From DATLOJ01 sp035536315 (GTDB taxonomy: Bacteria > Actinomycetota > CADDZG01 > JAHWKV01), in NCBI GenBank assembly GCA_035536315.1, contig DATLOJ010000075.1:1-43027 (forward strand): a stretch of DNA of 43,027 bases, written 5' to 3'. Under the pieces are notes generated by a model. It was not told the origin of the DNA. It saw only the letters and a program-made list of their open reading frames with translations, and ran no database searches. A program made the position numbers and the translations under genes. Positions within the stretch are counted from its first letter, which is position 1; each line of letters opens with the position of its first letter. Of the stretch, positions 33,025-41,557 are shown piece after piece.

Positions 33025-35223
33025 ATGGCAGAGCGAGGGTCGAGGGTAAGAGGATCTGAGCAGATCGAAGCAGGGGGCGAGCGGGAGAGGTCCCTGGACC
33101 TTGCCCTCGCCCAGATCGAGAAGCAGTTTGGCAAGGGCTCGATCATGCGCCTTGGGGAGACGGGGGCCGTTGCGGTCGACGTAATCCCGACTGGTTCGAT
33201 TGGGCTGGACGTGGCTTTGGGGATCGGCGGCCTTCCAAAGGGCCGGATAATCGAGGTGTTCGGGCCGGAGAGCTCCGGAAAGACTTCGTTGTGTCTCCAC
33301 GTAATTGCCGAGGCCCAGAAGCTCGGAGGGATTGCAGCATTCATCGATGCTGAGCACGCTCTCGACGTCGTTTACGCCCGCAACCTCGGGGTCAACGTCG
33401 ACGAGCTCCTCGTTTCGCAGCCGGACACAGGTGAGCAGGCTCTTGAGATCGCCGACATGCTTGTCCGTTCGGGTGCAATTGACCTGATCGTGGTCGACTC
33501 CGTGGCGGCCCTCGTTCCAAGGGCCGAGATCGAGGGTGAGATGGGCGACAGCCACATCGGGCTTCAGGCGAGGCTGATGAGCCAGGCCCTGCGGAAGCTC
33601 GCGGGCAACGTCTCGCGGTCGAACTGCATGATCGTGTTCATCAACCAGCTTCGGGAGAAGGTCGGCGTGATGTTCGGTTGCTTCCAGTACTCGACGAAGG
33701 TCACGCTGGCGGACGGCACCCAAGAGAAGATCGGCAAGATAGTCAACCAAAAGCTTCCTGTAGAGGTTCTCTCTTACGACCCGGAATCAGGCCAAGTTGT
33801 GCCCCGTAAGGTGGTCAACTGGTTCAACAACGGACAGACCGACCAATTCCTCAGCTTCCACGTCGAACACGGGGGTGGCAACGGCAAGGCGCAGTTCTCC
33901 TGCACCCCGAACCACCAGATCCGGACGCCGGGTGGATGGAGAGAAGCGCAGGAGCTACTCCCAGGCGACCGGGTCATGCAAGCGGTGACCCACCGCCTGA
34001 GCTCATTCCAGTGGGAGGTCCTGCTCGGAGGTCTCATGGGCGACGGGGCACTGAGCCCGACACGGAGCGGGAATGGAGCGAGATATCGCTTCGGTCATTG
34101 TGAGAAGCAGGCCGAGTATTGCGACTGGAAGGCCTCTCTGTTCGAGAACATCTCTAAGTCCCGAAGCACCAACGCCAAGGGCGACGTGTTCTTTGACCTG
34201 GCTCCTCTCCCTGAGCTTGCCGAGCTGAGGGATGCGGTTTACGTCGAAGGAAAGAAAGTGCTGAGTCACGACTACCTCAAGCAGCTGACGCCTCTCTCGC
34301 TCGCCGTTTGGTTCATGGATGACGGGTTCTTCGCTATCCGCTCCAAAGGAGTTCAGGAACGGACCCGAGAGGGAAGTGGGCGGGTGGAGATCTGTATCGA
34401 GGCGATCGAAGAAACGTCCCGACACCGGCTGGTCGACCATCTTCAGGACACCTGGGGGATCGCTCCCAAGCTGATCACGAGGGCTGGTAAGGCGGTACTT
34501 CAATTCCCCGTGGAGGCCACGAATCGGTTCCAAGAGCTGATCGCTTCGTACGTACACCCATCGATGGACTACAAGCTGCTTCCGAGGCTTCGCGGTCAGT
34601 TCGATGTGAAACCTGTGTTCGTAGAGCCAAGGTACGAGCTCATGCCTATGAGGATCGTCTCCATCGGACCCAAGCCGAAGACCAGAAGCATGAACAGGTT
34701 CGACATCGAGGTCGAGGGCAGCCACAACTACATGGTGGACGGGGTCGTCGTGCACAACTCACCTGAAGTAACGCCTGGGGGGCGGGCCCTCAAGTTCTAC
34801 TCGTCGGTCAGGCTCGACATTCGCAAGATCGAGAACCTGAAGGACGGGCAGGAGGTCGTCGGCTCTCGGGTGCGGGTGAAGGTGGTCAAGTCAAAGGTCA
34901 GCGCCCCATTCCGGCAGACCGAGTTCGACATCCAGTACGGGCACGGAATCTCAAAGGAAGGTTCGCTTCTGGACACTGCGATCGACCTTGGAATCGCCAC
35001 GAAGTCGGGATCTTGGTACCTGTTCGATGGCGACCAGATCGGTCAGGGCAGGGAGAACACGAAGGCCTTCCTGTCCGAGCACACGGACGTATTCGGGGAG
35101 ATGCAGACCAGAGTGAAGGTTGCAATGGGTTTAACCGACGCAGTCGAGCCACTTGCGGACGCTAAGACGGAATTGGAGGACAGGGTCGATGCAGAGCCGG
35201 AAGAAGGACTCGACCTCGGTTAG
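33025..35223 (+). CDS. recA: Recombinase RecA, precursor containing an intein
   Basis: RecA drives homologous recombination and LexA self-cleavage. The 732-residue precursor consists of N-extein residues 1-218, a 360-residue intein, and C-extein 579-732; the spliced product would be 372 residues. Walker A GPESSGKT is at 80-87, and the FINQLREKVGVMFG segment ends at the splice site; the C-extein resumes with SPEVTPGGRALKFYSSVRLDI, cut in loop L2 of the ATPase core. The last ~30 residues are acidic, as usual. GAGGAGG near 33011-33017 precedes the ATG. Expression is SOS-controlled through the LexA box. recX overlaps its 3' end by 35 bases. Confidence 0.97.
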   Translation: MAERGSRVRGSEQIEAGGERERSLDLALAQIEKQFGKGSIMRLGETGAVAVDVIPTGSIGLDVALGIGGLPKGRIIEVFGPESSGKTSLCLHVIAEAQKLGGIAAFIDAEHALDVVYARNLGVNVDELLVSQPDTGEQALEIADMLVRSGAIDLIVVDSVAALVPRAEIEGEMGDSHIGLQARLMSQALRKLAGNVSRSNCMIVFINQLREKVGVMFGCFQYSTKVTLADGTQEKIGKIVNQKLPVEVLSYDPESGQVVPRKVVNWFNNGQTDQFLSFHVEHGGGNGKAQFSCTPNHQIRTPGGWREAQELLPGDRVMQAVTHRLSSFQWEVLLGGLMGDGALSPTRSGNGARYRFGHCEKQAEYCDWKASLFENISKSRSTNAKGDVFFDLAPLPELAELRDAVYVEGKKVLSHDYLKQLTPLSLAVWFMDDGFFAIRSKGVQERTREGSGRVEICIEAIEETSRHRLVDHLQDTWGIAPKLITRAGKAVLQFPVEATNRFQELIASYVHPSMDYKLLPRLRGQFDVKPVFVEPRYELMPMRIVSIGPKPKTRSMNRFDIEVEGSHNYMVDGVVVHNSPEVTPGGRALKFYSSVRLDIRKIENLKDGQEVVGSRVRVKVVKSKVSAPFRQTEFDIQYGHGISKEGSLLDTAIDLGIATKSGSWYLFDGDQIGQGRENTKAFLSEHTDVFGEMQTRVKVAMGLTDAVEPLADAKTELEDRVDAEPEEGLDLG
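33679..34758 (+). mobile_element. RecA intein with LAGLIDADG homing endonuclease
   Basis: A 360-residue in-frame insertion between Gly218 and the Ser that starts the C-extein. Splicing motifs: Cys1 in block A (CFQYSTKVTLADG), block B with TPNH (residues 76-79), block F (RFDIEVEGSHNYMVDG, 340-355) and block G VVVHN ending in His359-Asn360, followed by Ser+1. All residues needed for standard class 1 splicing are present. Two dodecapeptide motifs, LLGGLMGDG (115-123) and LAVWFMDDG (208-216), keep their acidic residues, so the endonuclease may be active. The site in loop L2 appears to be the one I recall for the M. leprae RecA intein, not the M. tuberculosis one. Confidence 0.96.
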
Positions 35224-35713
35224 GAAGTCAGAACCCCCCGGCGACTACGAGTCGGTCAAGGAGGCGGCCCTCCGGCTTCTGGAGCGCAGGCCCCGGACCC
35301 GGACGGACCTTCTTCGCCGGCTCGGCCAGTCGGGGGTTGAGGCAGGCCTTGCCGACGAGGTGGTCGGCAGGCTGGCCGAAGTGGGCCTCATATCCGACGT
35401 TCAAGTAGCTGCTCAGGTGGTCCGGGAGGAGCTACGGAAAGGGAGCGGCAACTCTCGAATCCGCCAGAAACTCTCTCAGGCCGGGGTGGGGTCGGAGGAG
35501 ATCCACGCTGCGATGGAGGATCTGCCCCCCGAGATCGAACGGGCCCTCGAGGTTGGGAGCAAGCGTGCGGGCAGGGTCTCGAGCGGCGGTCGACGGGATG
35601 CCCAGAAGCGCCTTGGAAGTTTTCTCCAGAGCAAAGGCTTCGGCTTCGAGACTGTCTCGCAGGCGGTGGCCCTTCTCCTGGACGAGGTCGAGGCCGAGGT
35701 CACGGTCGCTTAG
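35189..35713 (+). CDS. recX: Regulatory protein RecX
   Basis: RecX caps and inhibits RecA filaments. The 174-residue product follows the family pattern of three-helix repeats: ALRLLERRPRTRTDLLRRL, VVGRLAEVGLISDVQVAAQVVREEL, and RIRQKLSQAGVGSEEIHAAMED. The ATG at 35189 is chosen for GGAGG at 35175-35179; the start lies inside recA, giving a 35-base overlap and likely coupled expression. Many family members have Asp-Asp-Xaa-Arg-Phe after the second repeat where this one reads DVQVA, a modest divergence. Confidence 0.9.
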   Translation: MQSRKKDSTSVRKSEPPGDYESVKEAALRLLERRPRTRTDLLRRLGQSGVEAGLADEVVGRLAEVGLISDVQVAAQVVREELRKGSGNSRIRQKLSQAGVGSEEIHAAMEDLPPEIERALEVGSKRAGRVSSGGRRDAQKRLGSFLQSKGFGFETVSQAVALLLDEVEAEVTVA

Positions 35714-35745
35714 GGCCCCCGCAGGCACGACAGGAGTGGGGATGA

Positions 35746-35774
35746 TTGACCCAATTTCCCCCTGAGCTTAAGAT
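35746..35774 (+). promoter_or_regulatory. Promoter for the rny transcript
   Basis: TTGACC (35746-35751), a 17-base spacer, and TAAGAT (35769-35774): a near-consensus sigma-A type promoter. Transcription would begin near 35781, leaving a leader of about 210 bases before rny. Confidence 0.65.
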
Positions 35775-35780
35775 TTGACT

Positions 35781-35952
35781 GCCGGCTTTAAAGGAGCAGT
35801 CGAAGCAACGGCCTTGAGAAATGAATCTTTTACCGTCCCAAAGTCCGCTGTCAGACGAGGAAAATTCGTAAGTTGATACCGAAACGAACCAGATCGAGTC
35901 CATAGGGACTCCTTAACCCCGTTTTGGTAACAACCGAATAGCCGCTCCTTCT
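35781..35952 (+). promoter_or_regulatory. Structured rny leader, candidate attenuator
   Basis: Between the promoter and the terminator lie several possible stems: GAGTCC/GGACTC (35896-35901 with 35906-35911, perfect, 4-base loop), TTTGGT/ACCGAA (about 35923-35938, one G-U), and GACTGC/GCAGTC (35777-35782 with 35796-35801) at the very start. An early CCGGCTTT stretch (about 35782-35789) and AGCCG near 35938 could pair with terminator arms. No known riboswitch consensus is recognised. Confidence 0.45.
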
Positions 35953-35976
35953 AGCCGAGTGTAGCTCGGCTTTTTT
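35953..35976 (+). terminator. Intrinsic terminator 17 bases before rny
   Basis: AGCCGAG (35953-35959) pairs perfectly with CTCGGCT (35965-35971), 5-base loop, followed by a six-T run (35971-35976). The AAGGAGG ribosome-binding site of rny follows at 35982-35988. It can end recA-recX transcription, and any transcript from the promoter at 35746 must read through it to express rny. Confidence 0.85.
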
Positions 35977-35993
35977 CTTTCAAGGAGGTCCCG

Positions 35994-37520
35994 ATGGAAG
36001 CGGTTATTGCAATCATTGGGCTTGTTGTCGGGCTGGGTGCTGGGTTCTTCATTTCTCAAAAGCTTGCGGAGAGCAGGGCCGGGTCGGCCGCCGCACGCGC
36101 ACGGGAGATTCTCGAGTCAGCCGAACGCGAGGCCGAAGCGGCCAAGCGTGAAGCTCTGGTCGAGGCTAAGGACGAGGCAATCCGGGTCCGTCAGGAAGCT
36201 GATAAGGAAGTACGTCAGCGCTCATCCGACATCGAGCGGCGCGAGTCGCGGCTCGGTCAACGAGAGGATGCTCTCGAGCAGTCAACTAGAAGGCTCGAGT
36301 CGAAGGACAAATCCGTCGCCGATCGCGAGGCCAACGTCGAACGGCTCAAGACGCAGCTGGAGGAGTCCGTGGCCAGGCAAACGGCCGAGCTCGAAAGGCT
36401 GGCGGGGATGTCTGCCTCTCAGGCCAAAGAGCAGCTCGTCTCCCAGATCGAGAACGATGCCAAGAGAGACGCAATGACTCTGGTTCGCGATATCGAGACG
36501 CAGGCCAGGGAAGAGGGCGAACGCCGCGCCAGGAAAATTGTGGCAATCGCCACGCAACGGATCGCCTCGGAGGAGACCTCGGAGCATTCGGTATCGGTGG
36601 TCACCCTTCCAAATGAGATGAAAGGCCGAATCATCGGGCGTGAGGGCCGGAACATCCGCGCGTTCGAGGCGGCCACCGGCACCAACCTGCTCATCGATGA
36701 CACACCAGATTCGGTGGTTTTGTCTTGCTTCGACCCGGTAAGGAGGGAAGTCGCCAAGCTCACGCTCGAAAGGCTGATTGCAGACGGCCGCATCCAGCCG
36801 GCGCGAATCGAGGAAATGCACGAGAAGTCAAAGGCCGAGGTAGAGAAGACGATCAGACAAGCCGGTGAGTCGGCTCTCATGGACGTTGGCATCACCGACA
36901 TGCACCCCGAAATGGTGAAGGTCCTGGGGCGACTCAACTACAGGACCTCTTACGGCCAGAACGTCCTGAAGCATCTCGTTGAGGCAGCCCACATCGCAGG
37001 CGTCATTGCTTCCGAGCTGGGCACGGACATAGCCCTCGCAAAGAGATGCACCTTGCTTCACGACATCGGAAAGGCAATTACGCACGAGGTCGAGGGCTCT
37101 CACGCGTTGATCGGAGCGGAGTTGGCGAGGCGGCTCAAAGAGGCGCCGGCCGTAGTCCACGCCATCGAATCGCATCACGGGGAAGTCGAGCAGCGCACTA
37201 TCGAGGCCGTCATCACGCAAACTGCAGATGCAGTCTCGAGCGCAAGGCCGGGGGCCAGGCGAGAGACGCTGGAGACTTACGTGAAGCGGCTCGAACGCCT
37301 GGAGGCGCTGGCTGAGTCCTTCGAGGGCGTCGACAAGTGCTACGCAATGCAGGCGGGACGTGAGGTCCGCGTAATGGTCAACCCAAGCCAGATCGACGAT
37401 CTGCAGGCCGAGGTCCTGGCCCGTGATATCGCCAAGCGAATCGAAGAGGAGCTCCAGTACCCGGGCCAGATCAAGGTGATGGTTATTCGGGAGCAACGAG
37501 CGATCGAGTTCGCTAAGTAA
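35994..37520 (+). CDS. rny: Ribonuclease Y
   Basis: RNase Y is a membrane-anchored endoribonuclease that starts mRNA decay. The 508-residue product has an N-terminal membrane helix (~1-22), a long charged coiled coil (~25-190), a KH domain (MKGRIIGREGRNIRAFEAATG near 206-226), and an HD domain with the HD pair at about residues 356-357 (LLHDIGKAITHE) and AIESHHGE. AAGGAGG lies six bases before the ATG. recA-recX-rny order is known from other Gram-positive lineages. Expression is probably governed by the leader terminator. Confidence 0.96.
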   Translation: MEAVIAIIGLVVGLGAGFFISQKLAESRAGSAAARAREILESAEREAEAAKREALVEAKDEAIRVRQEADKEVRQRSSDIERRESRLGQREDALEQSTRRLESKDKSVADREANVERLKTQLEESVARQTAELERLAGMSASQAKEQLVSQIENDAKRDAMTLVRDIETQAREEGERRARKIVAIATQRIASEETSEHSVSVVTLPNEMKGRIIGREGRNIRAFEAATGTNLLIDDTPDSVVLSCFDPVRREVAKLTLERLIADGRIQPARIEEMHEKSKAEVEKTIRQAGESALMDVGITDMHPEMVKVLGRLNYRTSYGQNVLKHLVEAAHIAGVIASELGTDIALAKRCTLLHDIGKAITHEVEGSHALIGAELARRLKEAPAVVHAIESHHGEVEQRTIEAVITQTADAVSSARPGARRETLETYVKRLERLEALAESFEGVDKCYAMQAGREVRVMVNPSQIDDLQAEVLARDIAKRIEEELQYPGQIKVMVIREQRAIEFAK

Positions 37521-37530
37521 AGCGAAGCCA

Positions 37531-38526
37531 ATGACGGATCAAATACAAGGGGCTGCGACTCCCGTGGTCAGAACGCGGCTTTACCGTTCCGGGGAGCTGG
37601 AGAAGAGCGACTTCGATCCTGCCCTGGTTTCGGACTACCTCGAAGAAGCCGGGACTTTGGTCTGGCTGGACCTTCAGGATCCGGCGGAAGGTGACTTTGC
37701 GTTCCTGCCGGAGGAGTTCGGGCTTCACCCGCTTGCGGTGGAAGACGCGACTCACCCGCACCAGAGGCCAAAGGTGGAGAAGTACCGCAACCATCTGTTC
37801 ATCGTCCTTTACGCGATCGGGATCGACGGGGGAAAGGTCGTCTTGTCCGAGGTGGACGCGTTCGTGGGGGAGAACTTCCTGATAACAGTCCGAAAATCGC
37901 CGGTATGGGACATCGAGCCGACGCTAAAACGATGGGATCCGGTTCAAGTCGACAAGTCCGGTGTCGGTTTTCTGCTCTATTCGATATTGGACGCAATAGT
38001 CGACGAGTACTTCCTGGTCGTCGATGTGATGAGTGAACGAATCGAGAAGGTCGAAGACGAGCTGTTCGAGCCGGATCCGGAGAACCAGGTGCAGGAGCAG
38101 CTCTTCGAGGTGCGCAAGGATCTGGTTACCATTCGCAGAGCGGTCCTGCCGGTGAGGGAAGTGATGAACGTGCTTTCCCGCCGCGAACAAGTGATGTTCG
38201 CCGACGACATTCTCCCGTATTTCCAGGATGTCTATGACCACACAGTGCGTGTCGCAGAGTCGGTCGAAGGAATGCGTGAGCTTCTGGCGAGCGCCCTCGA
38301 AGTCCACCTCTCTATGGCTTCCAACAGGCTGAACGACATCATGAAGCGGGTTACCAGCTGGGCGGCAATTCTTGGTGTAGCCACGACGATTGCAGGCATC
38401 TACGGCATGAACTTCAAGCTGGTGCCGGCAGACCAGACTTTGTTCGGATTTTGGTTCGCTGTGGGCCTGATCGCAGTCGCATGCTCCGTTCTATGGCTTT
38501 ACTTCCGCAAGAAGGACTGGCTCTGA
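37531..38526 (+). CDS. corA: Magnesium/cobalt transporter CorA
   Basis: CorA forms a pentameric channel for Mg2+ (also Co2+ and Ni2+). The large N-terminal cytoplasmic domain (~1-270, including HPLAVEDATHPHQRPKVEKY) precedes two C-terminal membrane helices; the first ends with the signature YGMNF (GMN motif near residue 293), and the protein ends KKDWL, as typical of the family. Length 331 residues. It starts ten bases after rny, so it probably shares the rny transcript. Confidence 0.95.
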   Translation: MTDQIQGAATPVVRTRLYRSGELEKSDFDPALVSDYLEEAGTLVWLDLQDPAEGDFAFLPEEFGLHPLAVEDATHPHQRPKVEKYRNHLFIVLYAIGIDGGKVVLSEVDAFVGENFLITVRKSPVWDIEPTLKRWDPVQVDKSGVGFLLYSILDAIVDEYFLVVDVMSERIEKVEDELFEPDPENQVQEQLFEVRKDLVTIRRAVLPVREVMNVLSRREQVMFADDILPYFQDVYDHTVRVAESVEGMRELLASALEVHLSMASNRLNDIMKRVTSWAAILGVATTIAGIYGMNFKLVPADQTLFGFWFAVGLIAVACSVLWLYFRKKDWL

Positions 38527-38548
38527 GCGGCGTGGGATCATCAAGCAG

Positions 38549-39868
38549 ATGAACAAGACGTACTGGATCAAAACCTTCGGCTGCCAGATGAATGAGCACG
38601 ACTCCGAGAGGATGGCCGGCCTTCTCGAGGTGCAGGGCTACCGGCCCGCGCCTTCGCCGGATGGGGCCGATGTAGTCATCTTCAATACATGCGCGATAAG
38701 AGAAAACGCAGACATGAAGCTGTACGGCAATCTCGGACGTATAAAGCCTCTCAAGGAATCCAACCCCGCGATGAAGGTCATCGTAGGGGGCTGTCTTGCT
38801 GAAAAGGACCGGGGAACCGTTGCCGAAAGAGCCCCGTGGGTGGATGTCGTGTTCGGGACGCGCAACATCGAGGCTTTGCCGGGGCTGCTGAGGCAGGCCG
38901 AGGCGCAAGGTATTCCAGTTGTCGAGTTCTCCGAACAGCTCCAAGTATTTCCTTCGTCACTTCCCGCCAGACGCGGGTCGCGTTTTCACGCTTGGATCGC
39001 GATTCAGTTCGGCTGCAATAACTCATGCACCTTCTGCATCGTGCCTGCGGTTCGCGGGAAGGAGACGTCGCGCAGACTGAGCGACGTCATCGCGGAGGTC
39101 AGGACTGCTGCGGACGAAGGGGTTGTCGAGGTAAGTCTGCTCGGTCAAAATGTGAACTCTTACGGCAGGGACATTTACGGAACCACTCGATTCGCCGACC
39201 TGCTTCTGGCCCTCGACGGTATTCCCGGATTGAGGCGAGTTCGCTACACGTCTCCGCATCCGAAGGATTTCCGGGAACCAGTAGCACGGGCGATGGCGGA
39301 TTCCGGGGTCGTGTGTGAACACCTTCACCTCCCGGTGCAGTCCGGGTCCAATCGAGTTCTGAAAGCAATGAAACGTTCTTACAGCATTCAGAAGTATCTC
39401 GAAAAGCTGCAGATGGCTCGCTCGATAATCGATGGCCTCAGCGTTACAACGGACATCATCGTCGGATTCCCCGGCGAGACCGAGGAGGACTTCGACGAAA
39501 CCCTTCGCCTTGTCGAGGAAGCAAGATTCGATTCCGCTTACACATTTCAATATTCACCGAGGCCCGGAACGGATGCGGCCACAATGCCGGACCAGATTCC
39601 CAAGCCGGTCGTCCAGGAAAGGTTCGACCGCCTGCTGGACCTCCAGGAAAAGATCTCGCTGGAGAAGAACATCGAGCTCGAGGGCACGACTATGGAAGTT
39701 CTCTCTGAGGGTCCATCCAAGAAGGATGCGTCCAGGACCACGGGTAGAACCCGCACGAACAAGGTCGTTCACTTTGATGGCCTAGTGGGCGAGGGAGAGT
39801 TCCAGCACGTCTCGATGACCAAAGCTCACCCACACTTCCTCGAAGGAGTCCTGGTAGCTGCAAGCTGA
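38549..39868 (+). CDS. miaB: tRNA-2-methylthio-N6-dimethylallyladenosine synthase
   Basis: MiaB is a radical-SAM methylthiotransferase that adds a methylthio group to isopentenyladenosine-37 of tRNA. The N-terminal UPF0004 domain carries the auxiliary cluster cysteines (Cys12 in TFGCQMN, then FNTCAIRE and VGGCLAE). The radical-SAM CxxxCxxC is Cys156, Cys160, Cys163 in CNNSCTFCIVPAVRG. A C-terminal TRAM domain follows from about residue 375. Length 439 residues. miaA, whose product is the substrate, comes next. Confidence 0.96.
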   Translation: MNKTYWIKTFGCQMNEHDSERMAGLLEVQGYRPAPSPDGADVVIFNTCAIRENADMKLYGNLGRIKPLKESNPAMKVIVGGCLAEKDRGTVAERAPWVDVVFGTRNIEALPGLLRQAEAQGIPVVEFSEQLQVFPSSLPARRGSRFHAWIAIQFGCNNSCTFCIVPAVRGKETSRRLSDVIAEVRTAADEGVVEVSLLGQNVNSYGRDIYGTTRFADLLLALDGIPGLRRVRYTSPHPKDFREPVARAMADSGVVCEHLHLPVQSGSNRVLKAMKRSYSIQKYLEKLQMARSIIDGLSVTTDIIVGFPGETEEDFDETLRLVEEARFDSAYTFQYSPRPGTDAATMPDQIPKPVVQERFDRLLDLQEKISLEKNIELEGTTMEVLSEGPSKKDASRTTGRTRTNKVVHFDGLVGEGEFQHVSMTKAHPHFLEGVLVAAS

Positions 39869-39878
39869 CAGCGGCATT

Positions 39879-39895
39879 GATCCCGTGACGGGATC
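39879..39895 (+). promoter_or_regulatory. Palindrome placing the miaA start codon in a hairpin loop
   Basis: GATCCCGTGACGGGATC is a perfect 8+1+8 palindrome. As RNA it forms a 6-bp stem (GATCCC/GGGATC) whose loop GTGAC contains the GTG start of miaA (39885-39887). No good ribosome-binding site lies upstream. It could affect initiation; it is short enough to be partly chance. Confidence 0.5.
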
Positions 39896-40808
39896 TTCCG
39901 GCCCCCGTGTTCTCGCAATAGTCGGGCCCACAGCTACCGGTAAGACCAAACTCGCCGTCGAAGTGGCCGAGCGCATCCGGGGGGAGATCGTCTCGGTCGA
40001 CTCGGCGCAGATCTATCGCGGCATGGACGTGGGAACCGCCAAGCCCTCACCGGCCGATCTAGGCCGCGTGCCCCATCACATGATCGACGTGGCGGATCCG
40101 AGTGAGACCATCAGCGTCTCCGCTTTTCGGGAGAAAGCGCGAGCGGCAGTCATGGAAATTGTGAACAGAGGAAGGATTCCCTTGATCGTCGGTGGATCCG
40201 GCCTGTATTTCAGAGCCGTGGTCGACCCTCTCGAGTTCCCGGGAACGGATTCAGTCGTTCGGGCACGAGTTGCAGAGGAGGCGGAAGAAGTGTCTGCAGA
40301 CCAGCTGCACAATCGCCTGGCCGAGAAGGATCCGGCGGCAGCTGCCAGGATTGACCATCGCAATACGCGCAGGGTCATCAGAGCCCTCGAGGTAATCGAG
40401 CTCACCGGAAGGAAGTTCTCCGACTTCCGCACGGCGTGGGATTCATACGACTCGATCTATGACCTCAAGATCGCCGGTCTCACCTTTCCGTTGGAGGATC
40501 TGGACCGGCGAATAAACGAGCGCGTTGATCAGCAGATGCAGAGTGGCCTTCTTCAAGAGGTGGAAGAGTTGAAGGCTCGAGAGATCGGTAAGTCGGTCAC
40601 CTCCGTTCAGGCCCTCGGCTATGCTCAATTGCTTTCGTACCTCGAGGGCCACGGGTCTATAGAGGACGCCGCCCTGGAGATCAAGGCCCGCACCCGACGA
40701 TTCGCTCGGAGGCAGCTGACCTGGTTCCGTGCGGACCCAAGAGTGCATTGGTTCGAAGCGAATTTACCGGCGGCGGCAGATTTTCTGCAGAGAGAGGCAT
40801 CTAAATGA
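39885..40808 (+). CDS. miaA: tRNA dimethylallyltransferase
   Basis: MiaA transfers the dimethylallyl group from DMAPP to A37 of tRNAs reading codons beginning with U; DMAPP comes from the MEP pathway to which dxr belongs. P-loop GPTATGKT is at residues 14-21, followed by VSVDSAQIYRGMDVGTAKP, the VPHHMIDV segment, VGGSGLYFRAV and the ARRQLTWFR motif near the C-terminus. Length 307 residues. GTG at 39885 is the only start giving the conserved N-terminus. It overlaps dapF by four bases. Confidence 0.96.
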   Translation: MTGSSGPRVLAIVGPTATGKTKLAVEVAERIRGEIVSVDSAQIYRGMDVGTAKPSPADLGRVPHHMIDVADPSETISVSAFREKARAAVMEIVNRGRIPLIVGGSGLYFRAVVDPLEFPGTDSVVRARVAEEAEEVSADQLHNRLAEKDPAAAARIDHRNTRRVIRALEVIELTGRKFSDFRTAWDSYDSIYDLKIAGLTFPLEDLDRRINERVDQQMQSGLLQEVEELKAREIGKSVTSVQALGYAQLLSYLEGHGSIEDAALEIKARTRRFARRQLTWFRADPRVHWFEANLPAAADFLQREASK

Positions 40809-41557
40809 GCTTGGAGTTTTCGAAGTACCACGGACTCGGCAACGACTTCCTGATTGTGTTCGAGCAGGAGCTCACATCCGAACTGGCGGTACACATGTGC
40901 AATCGCAACTTCGGCGTGGGAGCGGACGGAGTTATCGTTGTGACGCGCTCCGAGCAAGCGGACTTCAGCTTCCTTCTCTACAACGCAGACGGGGGAACGG
41001 CCGAGGTTTCAGGAAACGGTCTCCGATGCGTTGCAAAGTTTCTCTACGAGAAGGGGCACCATCCAAGGACGGACTTGAAGATCGAGGCCGCAGGAGAGGT
41101 GAAGGTGCTCGATCTACAGGTGGACGATGGGGTCGTTACCTCGGTTCGTGCCGACATGGGGGAACCGGTTGATGAAGGTGAGATCACCCTGCACGGCCTG
41201 GTGTTCAAAAGGATCTCGACCGGAAATCCTCACGCGGTGACGGTGGTGGAGGACATCGATGCGGCCCCCGTGACGGAAATAGGACCGCTCGTGGAGAACG
41301 ACCCGGCTTTTCCCAAGCGCACGAATGTCGAGTTCATTAAGGTCGAGGGTGATGTAGTACACGCCCGTTTCTGGGAAAGAGGTGTCGGAGTAACGCTGGC
41401 ATCCGGAACCGGATCTTGCGCGTCGCTGGTTGCAAGCGGCCTGCGCAAAGCAACGGTACGCACGCTCGGCGGCGATCTCTGGATAGAAATTGGCAACGAC
41501 GGAAGACTGCTCATGAGCGGACCGGCCGAGCACGTCTTTGATGGGAGGCTCGCATGA
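40805..41557 (+). CDS. dapF: Diaminopimelate epimerase
   Basis: DapF interconverts LL- and meso-diaminopimelate without cofactor, using two cysteines. Both are present: Cys75 in SGNGLRC and Cys205 in ASGTGSCASL. The N-terminal FSKYHGLGNDFLI and FNADGGTAE-like YNADGGTAE segments are diagnostic. Length 250 residues, slightly shorter than the usual ~275. It overlaps miaA and the next gene by four bases each; adjacency to dapL ties the two in one pathway. Confidence 0.97.
   Translation: MSLEFSKYHGLGNDFLIVFEQELTSELAVHMCNRNFGVGADGVIVVTRSEQADFSFLLYNADGGTAEVSGNGLRCVAKFLYEKGHHPRTDLKIEAAGEVKVLDLQVDDGVVTSVRADMGEPVDEGEITLHGLVFKRISTGNPHAVTVVEDIDAAPVTEIGPLVENDPAFPKRTNVEFIKVEGDVVHARFWERGVGVTLASGTGSCASLVASGLRKATVRTLGGDLWIEIGNDGRLLMSGPAEHVFDGRLA

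Noticed and set aside
36282..36821. Long reverse-strand open frames inside rny, infB, rpsB and pnp.
   Set aside because: They lie wholly inside strongly conserved plus-strand genes and have no family features.
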